A stretch of DNA of 64,000 nt from Aphelocoma coerulescens (lineage: Eukaryota; Chordata; Aves; Passeriformes; Corvidae): the NCBI RefSeq assembly GCF_041296385.1, contig NW_027184085.1:56139109-56203108 (forward strand), written 5' to 3'. Shown here piece after piece: positions 24,561-37,628 of the stretch. A program made the position numbers and the translations under genes. Within the stretch, counting starts at the first letter, position 1; each line of letters opens with the position of its first letter. The notes under the pieces were generated by a model. The model was not told the origin of the DNA and searched no databases. It saw only the letters and a program-made list of their open reading frames with translations.

Positions 24561-26002
24561 AGGTGTAAACAACTGTAGTCAGTGAATTGTCTCTGGGTTC
24601 AGTGAAACGCTACCCTATTACTAGGTCAACTAGTTTTTCCATATTGCATTTTTGATGCTAATGGGAGGACAAAATTAAGATGTGCTGTGCAGAGGCTTTT
24701 TGCCAAGGGAGTCAATTACATAAGAATAAGTGAATAGTAAATTTTTCAAAATTTTTGTAAGTTATGACCTTTATCTTTTCTACTCTTACAGTGACTTGTG
24801 AAGCATGGAAATACATGATATATAATCTCACAATGTAATCTGCTGATGTTTGAAAATAGAATATTTGGAGATAGATTTAGAATATTTCAGATTGGAAGAT
24901 GTTTTTGTTCCCATATAGATCAGCATACCCTGAGTTCCTATTTAGTAATGTCAGTGAGTAACTTGTTTATGGCTGAAACAAATTACTAATTTAGAAAAAT
25001 TATTGTATTTATTGCCACACATTTCTAGAAGTTATAACAACAGTATTAGTGAAAGAATATGTTTTTAGGATGTTTTCTATGAAACACATTTTTTCACAGT
25101 ATTTTCCAAGCAGATAGGACTTTTAAAGACAGAAATGACTTGCAATATGGTTTGCTGGTTTCAGTAGTCACGTTTGAATACACTGTTATCACCTTAATAT
25201 TTTTTAATTAGCTTTAAGAAAGCTGCAACAATCTTTTTTTTTCTGATGGATTTTTTGGATTTTGTTGGGGTTATGTTTCAACAGTAAAGTAATGTTGGTA
25301 TTGTTGCTGTGGTTTATAAAGATATGTGAGAGACTGATTGATTAGTTCATCAATACATTCGTAATGCTAATTGAGAATTTTCCACAATGGGTGACAAATT
25401 ATTATGGATCTTATCCATCAGCGGCATATGAAAGCTGTTTTCAACTTAAATATTCAGCTGCCTTATTTATAAGTAAATAGATTTATTTCCTCTCAACTGC
25501 ATTTAAAAAGCAGCCAAAACCCAAACACTTTTTATTGGAGTTTTAAGGGAGTGATGTCTTTCTCAGAAACTGACAAAGAAAAAAAGATTCCTATGAAATG
25601 TTTGTTTACCTACATGTCATACAGGAATTAATATGCTGAAGAGAATTTTGGTCCCTCTTATCAGCTTCTCTAATCAGACTCCTTTTTTTTGTTTATACCG
25701 TGAGGAAAGGGACAAGTAGTTTTTTAGGCTTGAATAAAAACTTAGAGAGAGTCAGTATCACAGGAGTTTCCAGTGCTTGTGTTTCTGATGTAAATTTTAT
25801 GTCCCACAATAGCTGTTTATCTTCTAACAATTTTTAGAGGTTGCTTCTGTGTGTGACTGTCTCAGAGGTCTACTTGTTTCCATTCAGTACCACCAGTTGA
25901 AACTGGCAGAAGATTTTGCTTTTCCCTTAGTTTCCTTAGTTGTACAACTTCGTCCTTGATATCAGAAATTTGGCTATACCCAAAAGATTGCAAGAAACTG
26001 TA

Positions 26003-26025
26003 CTAATCTAATCTAATCTAATCTA
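26003..26025. repeat. (CTAAT)n pentanucleotide microsatellite
   Basis: Four perfect CTAAT units plus a partial one, flanked by unique sequence. Short pentamer microsatellites like this are common in bird genomes. Confidence 0.9.
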
Positions 26026-28871
26026 GTCTGTTATAAGAAATACAATCTTTGTCAAGACATAACACAAGGTGCATGGTAAGGTCATCTTGCTCTTACACTA
26101 CAATTTGGGTGAAGCTGCAAATACTGTGGGCACAGTAACTTCCATTACTTTCTTAAAGTACTTCTGGGGTGGGGTAGAATCCTTAGGAGAATCTGTTTCT
26201 GGGCAGGTTTATTTAGAAATCTTCCTCATCATCTTTTGAGAAAGAAAATAATTTTTTCTAAGTCCACTTAGAAGAATGTTTTGATACAAGGACACAGAGG
26301 TTATCTAGTCCATAAAAATCTACTAGTATTGGATTTTTTCCCCTTTGCTTCTCCTTTCTGAAATAGAACATCAGAAAAAAGTTTTTTCCTTAATTTTTAT
26401 CTAATAGCACCTTTGTATTTTCCTGGTTTGACCAAGACATTCTCTTTAGGGAGTGGATTCATGCTGGAAAGAATTTGGTTAGTGCCACTGACTTTTGTTT
26501 CTTCTGCCTCAGTAAGCACTCCTCTTCCCTCAAACTCCTGCCTGCAGAGAGCAACCTCCTTTGCCATCATTTCAGCTTCATTGCCTAGAAAGCATTGAGA
26601 GAGCTCGCTGTAAACAGAAACTGATCCCAGGGTAACACAGTGATTTTTTTCACACATGGTTTAGTCCATGACTAAATTTTATACGACATAAGCTTTACGA
26701 CAGGACATAAACATTATTTGTCTTGAATGGTATGTCACAGAGGCAGAATAATACTCTTAATTTTTTAGGATTTTTTTTTTTTAATGTTACAATGAAAGAG
26801 ATTTAATTCAAAAGTGTTTGGATTTTTGATTTTTTATAGTTTCTAGAACTTCCAAATTAGGGCTGTCTCTACAAAAGCCTCATAACAGCAAAATGGAGCA
26901 CAGCTTTCTGACACCATCATGTCCTCAAGTTCTTTTTTAGTGGATGGTGATCCTGCCCCATACCTCAAAGAACCTGAGAAGGAGCACAGCATATTCAAAG
27001 GCACTATGTTTGCTTAATCTAGCAGATAGCTGTGTGTGGTGATAGATAAAGTTTAAAGGTTTAAAGTTTTTTTTAAAAGGTTTGTACATATGATGATATG
27101 GGCACCATGACAGTAGCACAAATATCACTAGATATGTTGAAAAAAGCGTTAAAAGGAACACTCTTTATCACCTTAACTATGATTATCTATACTGTCTGCA
27201 GGAGTACTAACTGTTTTTTTGTTGTGTTAGTACAAATTTTTAAAGAAATCTTCAGTACAGAGAACACTAAACTCTGCAAAATGATGAAGTATTGAGCTGT
27301 TCTTCTTTCCTCACTTTTTCAATCACCCTGAGGTAGGAAAAGTCATTAGCAAATTAGTCATTAGCATTAGTAAATTAGCATTCATGTTACTTGACCTCTG
27401 AGCTCATTCCTCTCAGAACCTTTGCTATTGACAACACAATTCAGATCACATGCAGTGTGCGGATATGCCTTGAAAGTACTATTTGACTTGAATAACTATC
27501 CAAAATTTCAAGTAAAACAGTACATTTTTGTTGGGAGGAGGAAAGCATGAGAGAGACAAAAATTCTGAATATGCAGCAAAGTTGATTTGAAAAAACAAAA
27601 CAAGGTAAGCAAAAAAAAAATTAAATCCCATTTATTGAAAAAATAAGGAATCAATAACATGAAGCATTTTCTTAGCATGTCAGACCAGATTGTTTTCTCT
27701 CCAAAATCAACCTCAAAATACCATTCCAATACTCTGCTTAGTCTTTTGGCCCTGTCATATAACTGCATAATTCAATTTCTTCATCATGGTGTATCACTGT
27801 CTGGCTTGGAATAAATAACACTTTCTCAAGCATTGTATCACTCTATGCTTGGGGTTGATGTTTTTTCACATTCTAGCTATTTCTATGGTATTTTAATGCA
27901 GAAACTGTGAGAACAAGTTACAGTCTCACTTTCATCTTTCATATTCAATTATCTGTAGTTCAACCTATAACAGTAATGAAAATATGTTGACGAAAGTAGC
28001 TTATTTCTGTGACAATGTTTTTAATTCTTCATTTGAAGGTTTAGTTTAACTAAAATGAAATGCTTCTCACATTTTAAAATGAGATGAGAAGAAATATTAA
28101 ATGAATTGTACCTTCAGGATGAAAACAGTATTTTTCTTTTAGAAGGGAAAACACGATGCTCAAACTTTTCATCCACTTTTTCATCACTTTTTTATGTCGG
28201 ATGAGATAGGGATGAAAACTGGTCATACTTCCAAATGGCCAACACTTCATTGTGAGAAATCTATTCATCTGCAATTTTTCATCTGTTCCTAATCATAATT
28301 ATATACCAGAGGACTAATTATTAGCTCATGAACAATGAGATTTCTGGTGTTTCCTGCCTTACCAGTTGTCAATTTTCTACATAAATCAAGTCCAACTAGA
28401 ATCACTCATACAAAAAAGAAGATACAGTTTTGGATGTATGTTTATCAGGGAATAACATGGAAATTTTTCAAGGACCACTGACATATGTCCATTTTTTGTC
28501 ATGGTATCTATCTCCAGGAGGATTGAACTGCTTTTTTATTGGACTTTTATTAGGTGCATTTTGAGAAGGAAGTGGTGTCTCTGAACTGACATATGAGCCA
28601 TGGGAGAACAGTATCAGTAAAGCTGTTTTTCCAAACATCCATCATCTTTGATACCGCTTGGTTGCATGTGCACAAAAATGACATTGTCCGATTTAATTAA
28701 TACTATTCTGTTTCTTCACTGGTGGACATATTCTCATCCAACTTAAAAGCAAAAAAACCCACTTGGCAAGTCTGAGCTAGCCCATGCCTTGGACATAAGC
28801 TTATAAGCAAGTATAAGAAAAAAAAGAGTTATGAAAGAGTTGAGAAATGACTTGAAAATAGTGGTGAAAAA

Positions 28872-28931
28872 AATTGTGATGTAATATTATTACATTATCA
28901 CAATTAAAATTGTGGTGTAAATATTATTATC
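28872..28931. repeat. Hairpin with overlapping direct repeat
   Basis: AATTGTGAT (28872-28880) and ATCACAATT (28897-28905) are perfect 9-bp inverted arms around a short A+T loop. A second near-copy of the left half, AAATTGTGGTGTAAATATTA, follows directly at about 28908. The result is both an inverted and a direct repeat. No transposon family is recognised. Confidence 0.7.
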
Positions 28932-31900
28932 AGGCCAGCATAAATTCAAAATGTGGTAACTCAAGCCACATTAATAGAAGATACTTTGAGTGTAAGCTTC
29001 ATTTTAGAGAAAGAAACCACAAAAACTGTCAAAACCAATCACTTTATTATGATTTTACCGCATGACCCCAAATTGTAAATTTGATACTACGCAGTGCAAT
29101 ACACTTAGATATGTTTCTAATAAAGCGCAAGCAAGACATATAAGGCTGTTGTGAAAGCAGATGGGAGTCTGCACTATGCTTCCAACCCAATAGCATACTA
29201 CAGACTTCCCAGGACTGAGTCAAGGCTTCCAGGTGAAAAGAACAAAGATTTACCAGAATATTTTTTGCAGCACGAGTGATACACAGAGTTTTACTTAACT
29301 TCCTAAATTATAATTACCTGTCAGAGGCATAAACTGCATGCAGAAATAGAGATTTTTCAATACATAGAGTTAAAATTACCCTTGCCTCTGAGTTTAATCA
29401 TAGGATTTTAATGCATTTACCAGAATGCGCAAGAAACTTAAATAATGTCATCCTTGACTGAAAAGTTCCTGACTATTTAGGAATATTTTACTTTAGTAAA
29501 ATGAGCTCCTGTCCCTACATTAAAAGTGTTATTGGTAACCAATATGACTCCACAGTAGACAAATAAAATAACCTAGTCTTTGTCCTAAGGACACTATATT
29601 CTAAATGGAAACAAGGCACTGACATAAAAAAAAATAATAATAACATAAAGAAGAGTAAGAGGAAACATCACAGACCTTCCAGAATGCTATGGTATGGTAG
29701 CGACCACATTTTGTGGTCTTTTTTTCTCTTTAAGGGATTTCATGTGGGCTTGAGTTTTAGGAACATTTTGAAGAGAAAAAGTTTAGCAGTCTTGAAATTA
29801 TGGACACTCTCAGAAAAGATGTGGCTTGAATTGGATGTACAGCCTCTAAAACTATAAGAGCATTGACAGGCTATTTAAACTAGTTATTCCCAGTTAAGTT
29901 GTTAGTTTTGATGATATTTCTTACAGATGTGGGACTAATGGATGTTCTTTCTGATATTTCAGTGTATGCCAGAATACTTCTGATGTATTTAACTTTCAGA
30001 TTTTATATATTTTATGAAGCTGAATGAAATCCAGAATTTATGATGTTTTCCTAATGTATCCTGTTCTTTTACTTCTTTCTTTAGACCCCTGTAACATATT
30101 AAATCAGATTTTTTTTCATAAAAGCTTCCAGTTTTTCATTATCTTCTGACAGATTATTAGGAAAATTCCAGTTTGACTGATTTAACAGCAACAGATCTAG
30201 GGTCCTACTGGAGCTACAAAGTCATAGGTTGTTACAAAAGAAATTTATTTTGAAAAGTTGTCATACTGGATAGAGGTTGTGTTAGTGCTAGATAGCCTTA
30301 CAACCTAATCTCACCAACTACATTCTTTCCAATTTTTCAGTCTGTTTGACACCTGTGGGAAAGGTAGGATTGTTCTACAGAAGAAAAAATGAAGCACAGC
30401 TGTCCAAGCTTTTGCTTTCTACTTGTGTTTTAGGGATATAAATTTGTATTTATTTCAGATCTGTATTTTTTCTGGTATTTTATGGTTAAATCTGGAAGTC
30501 AAATAGAGAATTTGAAGTAAATTGAAACTTAAATAGTTTTCAAGGAGTTACAGCATTTTTTAATTGATCTTAATATCATCCATACTGTATCCATTAGAAA
30601 GACTTAACATGTCTTAGTCATTTTTCTCAGATACCTTAGATTTCAAAAGATATGTCTGTTATGGTAAAAAAAAAGCTAAGAGTAAACAGAGAAGTGTATC
30701 TTTTTATTCAGAAGGTTTCTCATTCAAGCTTCTGTGTCACAGATACATTATGAACAATATTGATTTTCTTGACCTCAGTTGAGCAACATGAAGACTTAGC
30801 CTACATTCATTCCTATCTTAAATTTATCATAAATCTCATATGTGCCGATATTCTATATGTCAATGTTTTGTGCACATTAGCTATATTGTAAAATCATATT
30901 GTATTAAGTGACGGAGCATTAAATTTACTACACAACTGGTTAATCTTAGCCCTTCACGTATTATGAATAATAAAACAGTTATTGATCCTAATGAAATATT
31001 ATTATAACTTTTTTCTTTGATTGTGGAGGGTATTTGCCCAATTGATATTGTACAGATATTTGCTAAAACAGCACAGCCACAGGAAGCTTTCCTTATTGCA
31101 TAACGAGGTTGTTTGTCATAATTATGTTGTGTCAGCACACCCATATAGGTCAACTCGAGTTCAGAAAGACAGGATTATATTTTGTTCTGAGTGCAAGCAT
31201 GTGTTTAAGTACTTCCCTCCCTTTAAAAATAGTCATAGTTGTACAACACTGTAAATAATTGCTAATCTATGAGTTATTTCACCCTATAATCTAGAAAACG
31301 AGCTGTCACAGAAAGCAATGAGTATAATGTTAAGCAAAGTACATTGTTTCAGTGATAGTATTTAGTCTTAAATATGAATGGGAAATATAATTTGCCATAA
31401 TACTTTGCTATCTATTTATATGTATTTCCTGTTATGAGTCATTAGCATTAGTAAGTCTTTGCTGAAGTGGTACAAATTTGTTGTAAAGAACTGAAATATT
31501 TTCAAAAGATTCAGGAAAGTGTCTTTTTCTGCATATCATCTTCAGTCTTTCTCATAATTAATTTGAATATATTCAATTTCTTTCAAAACATGCCATGAAT
31601 ATTCTCCTTTTGGCTAAAAGCTAAGAGGAATTATTTTCAATTCAGGAGACATCCTATTTTTGCATATTATTGTCATTAACACTGAATACAAATTGCCTTC
31701 CTTCCTTGCTAGGGAAGACTTGCTTCCAGGAATCATTTTGTCAGAAATTTCTTTTTCTTGAATTATCCAGTGTCCATATATGCTTGGACTTATGTGGTTA
31801 TATGTTGCGATCTATTTAATGTGTGTGAGTTCTCCTCATTCCTTTCCTTTTCACAAAAGCAGGTAAATTTCACACATGAGTTAAAAAAAAGAGATGGAAA

Positions 31901-32098
31901 ATGAGCCCAAAAAGTGATTGCGATTTAAAGCGTATTTTGTAGTACAATGCATCTTCTGTACTGTTACTCACCAGAAGAGGACATGAAAACAATATAAGGA
32001 AATTGTAAGTTTGTTGCAACAATAATGAAAATGAAAATGAAATATTTTTAAGCCATGAAAATCTCTGTGCAGTACTTTAAAACAGCCAATTAACTTAC

Positions 32099-32275
32099 AT
32101 TGCATACTGGCTTAAAAGAGCTGATCAAACACAGTAGCACTCCATCAGTCTTCATCTTGAACTCCAGTTCTCTAAAGGTTAATGTATCATCCTCCTTTAT
32201 TGATTTCAATCCTTTCAGTTGTTGATATGTTAATATATTGGCAGTAGATTTTAATTTCTTTCTCATTTCTGTAAG
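32099..32275 (-). CDS. Candidate internal coding exon, unidentified gene (minus strand)
   Basis: On the minus strand a 177-nt segment is bounded by an acceptor (CCTTTTGCAG just before its first base) and an ideal donor (GTAAGT right after its last base). It is open throughout in one frame: 59 codons, phase 0 at both ends. The peptide is hydrophilic and helix-like at its start (LTEMRKKLKSTANILTYQQL), then acidic (KEDDTLTFRELEFKMK), with a hydrophobic end (VLLCLISSFKPVCN). That composition looks like real protein rather than translated A+T-rich noise. I do not recognise the family. No neighbouring exon on the same strand could be joined to it with confidence. Chance is possible: open segments with weak acceptors and good donors do occur in 64 kb. 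Conservation or RNA data would decide. Confidence 0.33.
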
Positions 32276-35200
32276 CTGCAAAAGGCATAATAATCTTCAT
32301 GAAAAAAAATCAGGAGGAATAATTATAGGATGATTATTCTTCCTTCCCTGCCTCCTCTTCTTTCTCCCTGCAATAAATAAAAAAAAAGGACTGTATTCTG
32401 GGAGAAAAATCACACACAAGCCCATATTGTACCACTTCTCTTTTAGCTCATCACAATTTAATAAAAATAATTTATTAGCACTCACTTCATTTGAAAAGAT
32501 CAGTGTTATTTCAAGCCACAGAAATACACTGAATGGAGATTTCATTTTAATTAGTCTTTATTTCCCACTAGTGGAGCTTGCAATTCTCATCAGTCTTTTT
32601 TGGCTAGGAAAGCTTGCACATTCCAAACTTTGATGAAATGCTCCATTTATCCTAATGGTAGTGAGTATTGGGGATTTCTGTGCATATAGGTCTCACATAG
32701 TTGTCTATACTGGTGAATGTCATTTTGAATGACATGTTGCAGCTCTCAGGTTGATTGGATGTGAGCCCAAGGGCATAGGTAGCAGGCAAAGATGATTTTA
32801 CTAGGACAGTTTGCATAACAAGCAACTGTCATCTCATTAGCAAGCATAGGCATTTTTGCCACATGCTGTTTAACACATCATCACACCTGTTCACACTTCA
32901 TTGTCCCAAGAATTCAGTTAGGCAGCTTGCTGTTGGCTTTATTTTTTCATTTCTTACTGAGAGTTGGTTATTTGGTGCCAGATTTGGAGGTGTGAGATAG
33001 GTGCAGTTTAGGGTTTAAAATATGATGCCCTGTGAATACTGCAATGAGGAGTGGTAAAGACCAGGATTATAGTTTGAATAATAACTACCATCAGTGACTG
33101 TTTCATAACTCTTCCTGCTACCTGCCGTTTTTTTGGAAACTGAATTACCTATCCTTGTAGCCTATAAAATTGACCACTTTACCAATGTTTGGATTGATAC
33201 GTAATCTGTCTTGTTTTCCTCTTCTTGCTATAAAATGCACATTGAAGCCCCAGAGCAAGATTTTTTTACAATAAGGACATGAAGGTCCCATCACTTTTTG
33301 CATAAGACATTCCTGTGTCTTGGAAGATCCTTGTGTACCTCTACAACGGTAGCTCAGACCCTCTACCAGATTCAGCCCTGGGCTACATCCTGGTGGAAGT
33401 CTGTCACTAGCAGCCTGGGGGTTTGGTGCACGGATAGCTAAAATGCAACTTGTCACTGCTGCTGAGGTGTCTGGATAGCCAAAGAGGGCACCCAAGGCTT
33501 GCCTGACCCCCTAACTCAGCTGCTGGGTTGAGAAGTGGTCTCCTTTTTCAGTCCTAAAACCAGGAAAAAATGATGCGCTAGAGATTAGATGAGCTGGGTC
33601 AAAGAATTGGGTGGCTGGTAAGAAGGAAAACATGAGAAGGGGATTGTTGCAGCTGCAGATTTAGAGAAGGTGGAAAGAAAGAAAATGAAGAGATGTGGGG
33701 GAAGGTTTATTTCACTAGTAAAGCAGATGGGGGATTGTGCTGAAGAAAAGAAGGGCGAGCAGATGAAGCCAGCTTTGATAAATTGGAATTGGTCATAGTC
33801 CACCTACTCAGTCAAGTTGTACTGCTTGTCCAACACACCCTTTTCATTTGCTGATGACTGCAACTGTGGAGGCAGTTGCACACACCCTAATTTCTTCAGA
33901 ATAAGCACATTAGCCACAGAAGAAGGGAGGAAAAATGGTCTGCAATATGCTACATTAATGGAAGTGTTTCTCAAAGTTTTTTCTTGGTGTGCGAGAAAAA
34001 ATAAATATCATCCATACATGTCTTGCAGTGTTGTGCCAATGTAAAAATATTGCTTTATTCAGTTCAATTGACCCTTTCATGTATCCTGTTTAATGTACAG
34101 TACTCTGGGAGTGCTACAGTATCTCTGCATTTTGTCATATCAAACTGATTAATCAATGAGAAACAAAAAGCTTTAACAACTGTGTTTAGTGAAGGAAACC
34201 TAAATCTTCCATTGCTCTTCTATAGAAAATGTGCTGTGTGTTGGTGCCTACCAAATCTGCTTTGGCCCCCTCTCAGTATGTTGGCACTATCAAATGGAAA
34301 ACATAAGTATATAATTACTAGTGACTTATATTTGAGCTGAATAAAAATGTGGCATTCTTAACCCTCTTGGCAAGCATCTGGCCCCTGGTTTTTTTATATA
34401 GGTCTCAAAAACAATGAGTCATTTGCTGTCACTGTGATGATACATTTATAATTTCCCAAACTGTGCCAGAGATTAAGACATGCATGTTTATTTCATAAAG
34501 AGCCATACTTTGTTGTATTTCACTGCCATCTTTATGAATATTTGCAAATTTGTTCCTTGCAATTATTCTGGATAAATGGGTTTAGTTTTTAATGAAATGT
34601 CTGTGAGGTATTCTATGCACACAACCAGGAATGATTTTAAAAACTCAACTCTTCTGTCTCTTTCAGTTTCTTTTCATATGTTTTTCATTACAGAAAACTC
34701 AGAGATGACCCATCAAAACAGATCAAGGGATACAGTTATTGCTCACATGTTATGCAGCACAGACTCTTTTAGCACATTTTCAAACGGAAGTTTGATGGCT
34801 TTTCTCTAGCAGTTAAGACTAGCATTTCTGAAATGTTCCAAAAGCACATTACATTTTTTGTTCACTTGTCTTCATACTGGATCAGCAGGAGACTGGTACT
34901 TCTGGGATGAGGGTAGAAGACTGAAATTCAATTACTGACTGTGTTCCCCATTCAGAAGGAACTGAGCTGCTGCCAGAACTTCAAGACAAATAAAAGATAA
35001 ATAGAAGATCCAGAGTGGTTTCTGCTTGCTGCGAGGCTCATAGAGTGCTGCTGCCTGCTGCTTCACAATGCTCTGCAAACCCTTCTGTTCTCCCTAAGGA
35101 GGATGTAGCTCACTGTGTTACAAAAAAAAAAAAAAAAATTCCTCAAGTACAAATATGACTCTGCATGCAGCAAGATGCTCTGCCTAGAATAGGGTAAACC

Positions 35201-37339
35201 AACTTGAACTATGCCCTTAATGCAAGGCTACCAGTGGTGAATGTAGAAGGGGACATCACACTGCTTTTGAAGTGGAATAATGCTGAAACCAATCCGACTC
35301 ATCAATCCCAAAGTTAAACATCCTGATAGTGAGATGAACATGTGGCAGATATGGTAAAGTACACAGGCCAAGGAAGAAATAAGAAACACTACTAATAACT
35401 TATCTAAAGCTGCTGAGCTGACACAGATGGCCTGGAGACATCTGAATGACAGTCAATCTCTTTATACTATAAAAGCCCAATCCCAACTTTTAAAAATAGG
35501 ATTTTCTAACACACCCTTTGGAGTGTCTGTGCAGATTCTTTCCTTGAGTGGGGATGCCCCTCAAGATTACTTCTTGTGACTTGTCCACAGTCATTAGTAT
35601 GTAAGTAACATCAATCTCTTCTTAATAATTGTTTTTGCTAGCTTTAATAAAATTGCTTTAATATAATTGCTTCAATATTGCTTCAAAATTGTGCATTATA
35701 CTATACTAGCTCCTTCACTCTGTAGTAAATAATTCTGATTAAGTTATTTTTGTCAAATCACTATCATAATAAATATTTATATAAATATATCTGGTTTGCC
35801 ACCCTTAATCCTGTGTGAGAAAGTTGTAGAAAGGTTCAAACACAGCTCTGGAATTCCTTAGATTTAAGCTGTTGACAGTCTGGGGCTAAGATTGGATCCA
35901 GTTGCACCTAGGCTGCTCTCTGAGAAGGAGTTGAGAAAGCAAGGGAGTCCTTTCTGCACCTCGTACCTCAGCAGAAGGGCTTTTCTGATAAAGTTTGTCT
36001 GAAACTCCCATTCTGCCCTGACACTGCAATCCTCATTTATTACAAAGCAGCATAAAGTGAACAAGACACTATCCTTCCTACTCCTAGTCTGCTGGCTGTG
36101 TAGCCTATAGGACTTGATCTCAGAGAAGAAAATTCATCATTCCTTTTGTTATTAAGAAAACATAAATGTTTCAGGAAAGGTTCATACAACTCATTTGTCT
36201 TAGCAATATCCTGCTATTTAAGTTTGTACAAAGACAGTTGTCAAACTATTGCATCAAAACTCATACATCCTTCAATGTGTCACACCATTATGCCATTGGG
36301 ACTGACCATGGGACTTTTCCATTTTCTGTTTTTTTTTACCCTAGGTGGTTCCCCTCATTTATTTAGCCCTTTGCTCTTGCCTGCTGGCCAATCCTTATGA
36401 ACCTCAGCTTCTCTTTTACCTCAGGTACATAGCATCAGCTTTGATTCTGTGTTTCATGATTCACATAGGAACAATAAAAATTCTGCTGCTGTGAAGAAAG
36501 TGCAGCATTGTTTGTGAAGAGGCAAAGTCCACAGCACATTATAAATGATAGGTATGTTCATTTTGTGATTGTTGCAGCCACTCCAGAAAGGAACAAATAT
36601 TCCATATGAACCCTTAGTGATGTCACTGCTTTGAAAACGCCCCTCAAAATTGCACTTGGTACCTATTTGTGTGCAGCTGGGTTGACTGCACAGAGCCATC
36701 TTCAAGGTATAAGCCATGCTGATAGGAGTTGATTATATTGCTTATTGCAAAAATACAAAAGACAAATATGTCTAAATATGATATCTGTTTCTGTGGAGAA
36801 TTCAGGGGAGGCTTGAAGGAATTTATGTTTCCTTTCCTTCTTCTCCATGTCTTCATAGGGTATCACTTTTAAAACAATGTGTTTAACAATTAACTGGCAT
36901 TAATTTCTTCTACGACTCTCAGAATTACTGTCAGATCGTACCAGTCCTCTGCAGGAGCTATCACATTCCCTGTTTTACACTTCTTCCAGGGAGTCTGTGT
37001 GATTCAAAAGTTTATTGACAGCTATGGGGAAAGAAAATTGCGTCTCATGGAGATCAGAGTCTCTTATGGGATCAAATTCTAGAAAAACAGTCAACTGTAA
37101 AGTCACACATGTAGAAGCAAAGACCATGGGATATTTTTATAAAAACCAGTAGTACTTTTCTTTGTAAGTATCCCTGATAGGGTTCTCAAGGCAATACTAC
37201 TACCAAAAGCACTTCTTGTGCTTGGGAGCAAGTGAGAGGAGAAATGTCTCATTTTCTGCAAGGAACACTGAAAGTGAAACTGCTCTTAGAATACAGTGCC
37301 CAATTCTAGCATGTATGTTTTAGAAATGTTCTTTAAAAA
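32276..37339. other. Unique DNA, no gene seen; poly(A) at 35122-35138
   Basis: I see no named gene or repeat. There is an A run at 35122-35138. A patch of short degenerate repeats of an AATTGCTT(T/C)AAT word lies at about 35640-35690. A minus-strand frame of 116 codons at 33145-33495 shows no family signature and is within chance length. Confidence 0.5.
35122..35138. repeat. poly(A) run, 17 bases
   Basis: A homopolymer A run. The upstream sequence shows no recognisable retrocopy or LINE 3' end. Confidence 0.9.
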
Positions 37340-37628
37340 TTGAAAAGGTGTAAAAAGAGGCAACAAAAATATTTTTGAGGAGTATAGATTCCTATGATAA
37401 TTCACCAAAAGGAGATTGAGAGATGACTTGATGATACAGCGTAAGTACTCTTACTGAGGGGAAAAACTAAGTTTAAGTGTTGTTTCATCTAGTAGAGAAG
37501 ACAACAAGAAGGATCAGTGGCTGGAAGTCAAAGACAGATCAGTTAAATTTTTAAGTAGGTGACATCTAGTTTTCTTTTTTTAAAGGTGAGGTTGTTAAAC
37601 TCTCGGGAACATTCATGAACTGCCAACA
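37340..37628 (+). mobile_element. Ancient CR1 LINE relic (plus strand)
   Basis: This segment keeps the skeleton of an old sauropsid CR1 3' ORF2 region: GAGATTGAGAGATGACTTGA near 37412, a TAAGTACTCTTACTGAGGGG block, TCTAGTAGAGAAGACAACAA, then GGATCAGTGGCTGGAAGTC and an AGGTGAGGTTGTTAAAC segment. In better-preserved CR1 copies these correspond to the ERLRDDLI-like, NGWKLEA-like and VRVINHWN-like parts of the reverse transcriptase C-terminus. Stops and frameshifts are frequent and no 3' tail is left. It is much more diverged than the other CR1 copies here and so is probably an old insertion. Confidence 0.72.

Larger units (their letters stand above)
24561..32098. other. Unique A+T-rich DNA; short repeats only
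   Basis: I see no gene I can name. Minor features are a (CTAAT)n tract at 26003-26025 and a hairpin/direct-repeat cluster at 28872-28931. A minus-strand open frame at 26397-26657 has somewhat protein-like composition but no usable donor site and is not called. Confidence 0.5.

Noticed and set aside
26397..26657. 86-codon minus-strand frame with partly protein-like composition
   Set aside because: An acceptor-like TTTCTGTTTACAG exists, but the only nearby donor is weak (AAAG then GTGCTA) and the frame runs into a stop. Chance is the simpler reading.
33145..33495. 116-codon minus-strand frame with a CPYC-like motif
   Set aside because: The length is within chance and the surrounding composition is not coding-like. 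CPYC alone is not evidence of a thioredoxin fold.
35122..35138. Poly(A) tail of a processed pseudogene
   Set aside because: No recognisable coding or UTR body lies upstream and no flanking duplication was found.
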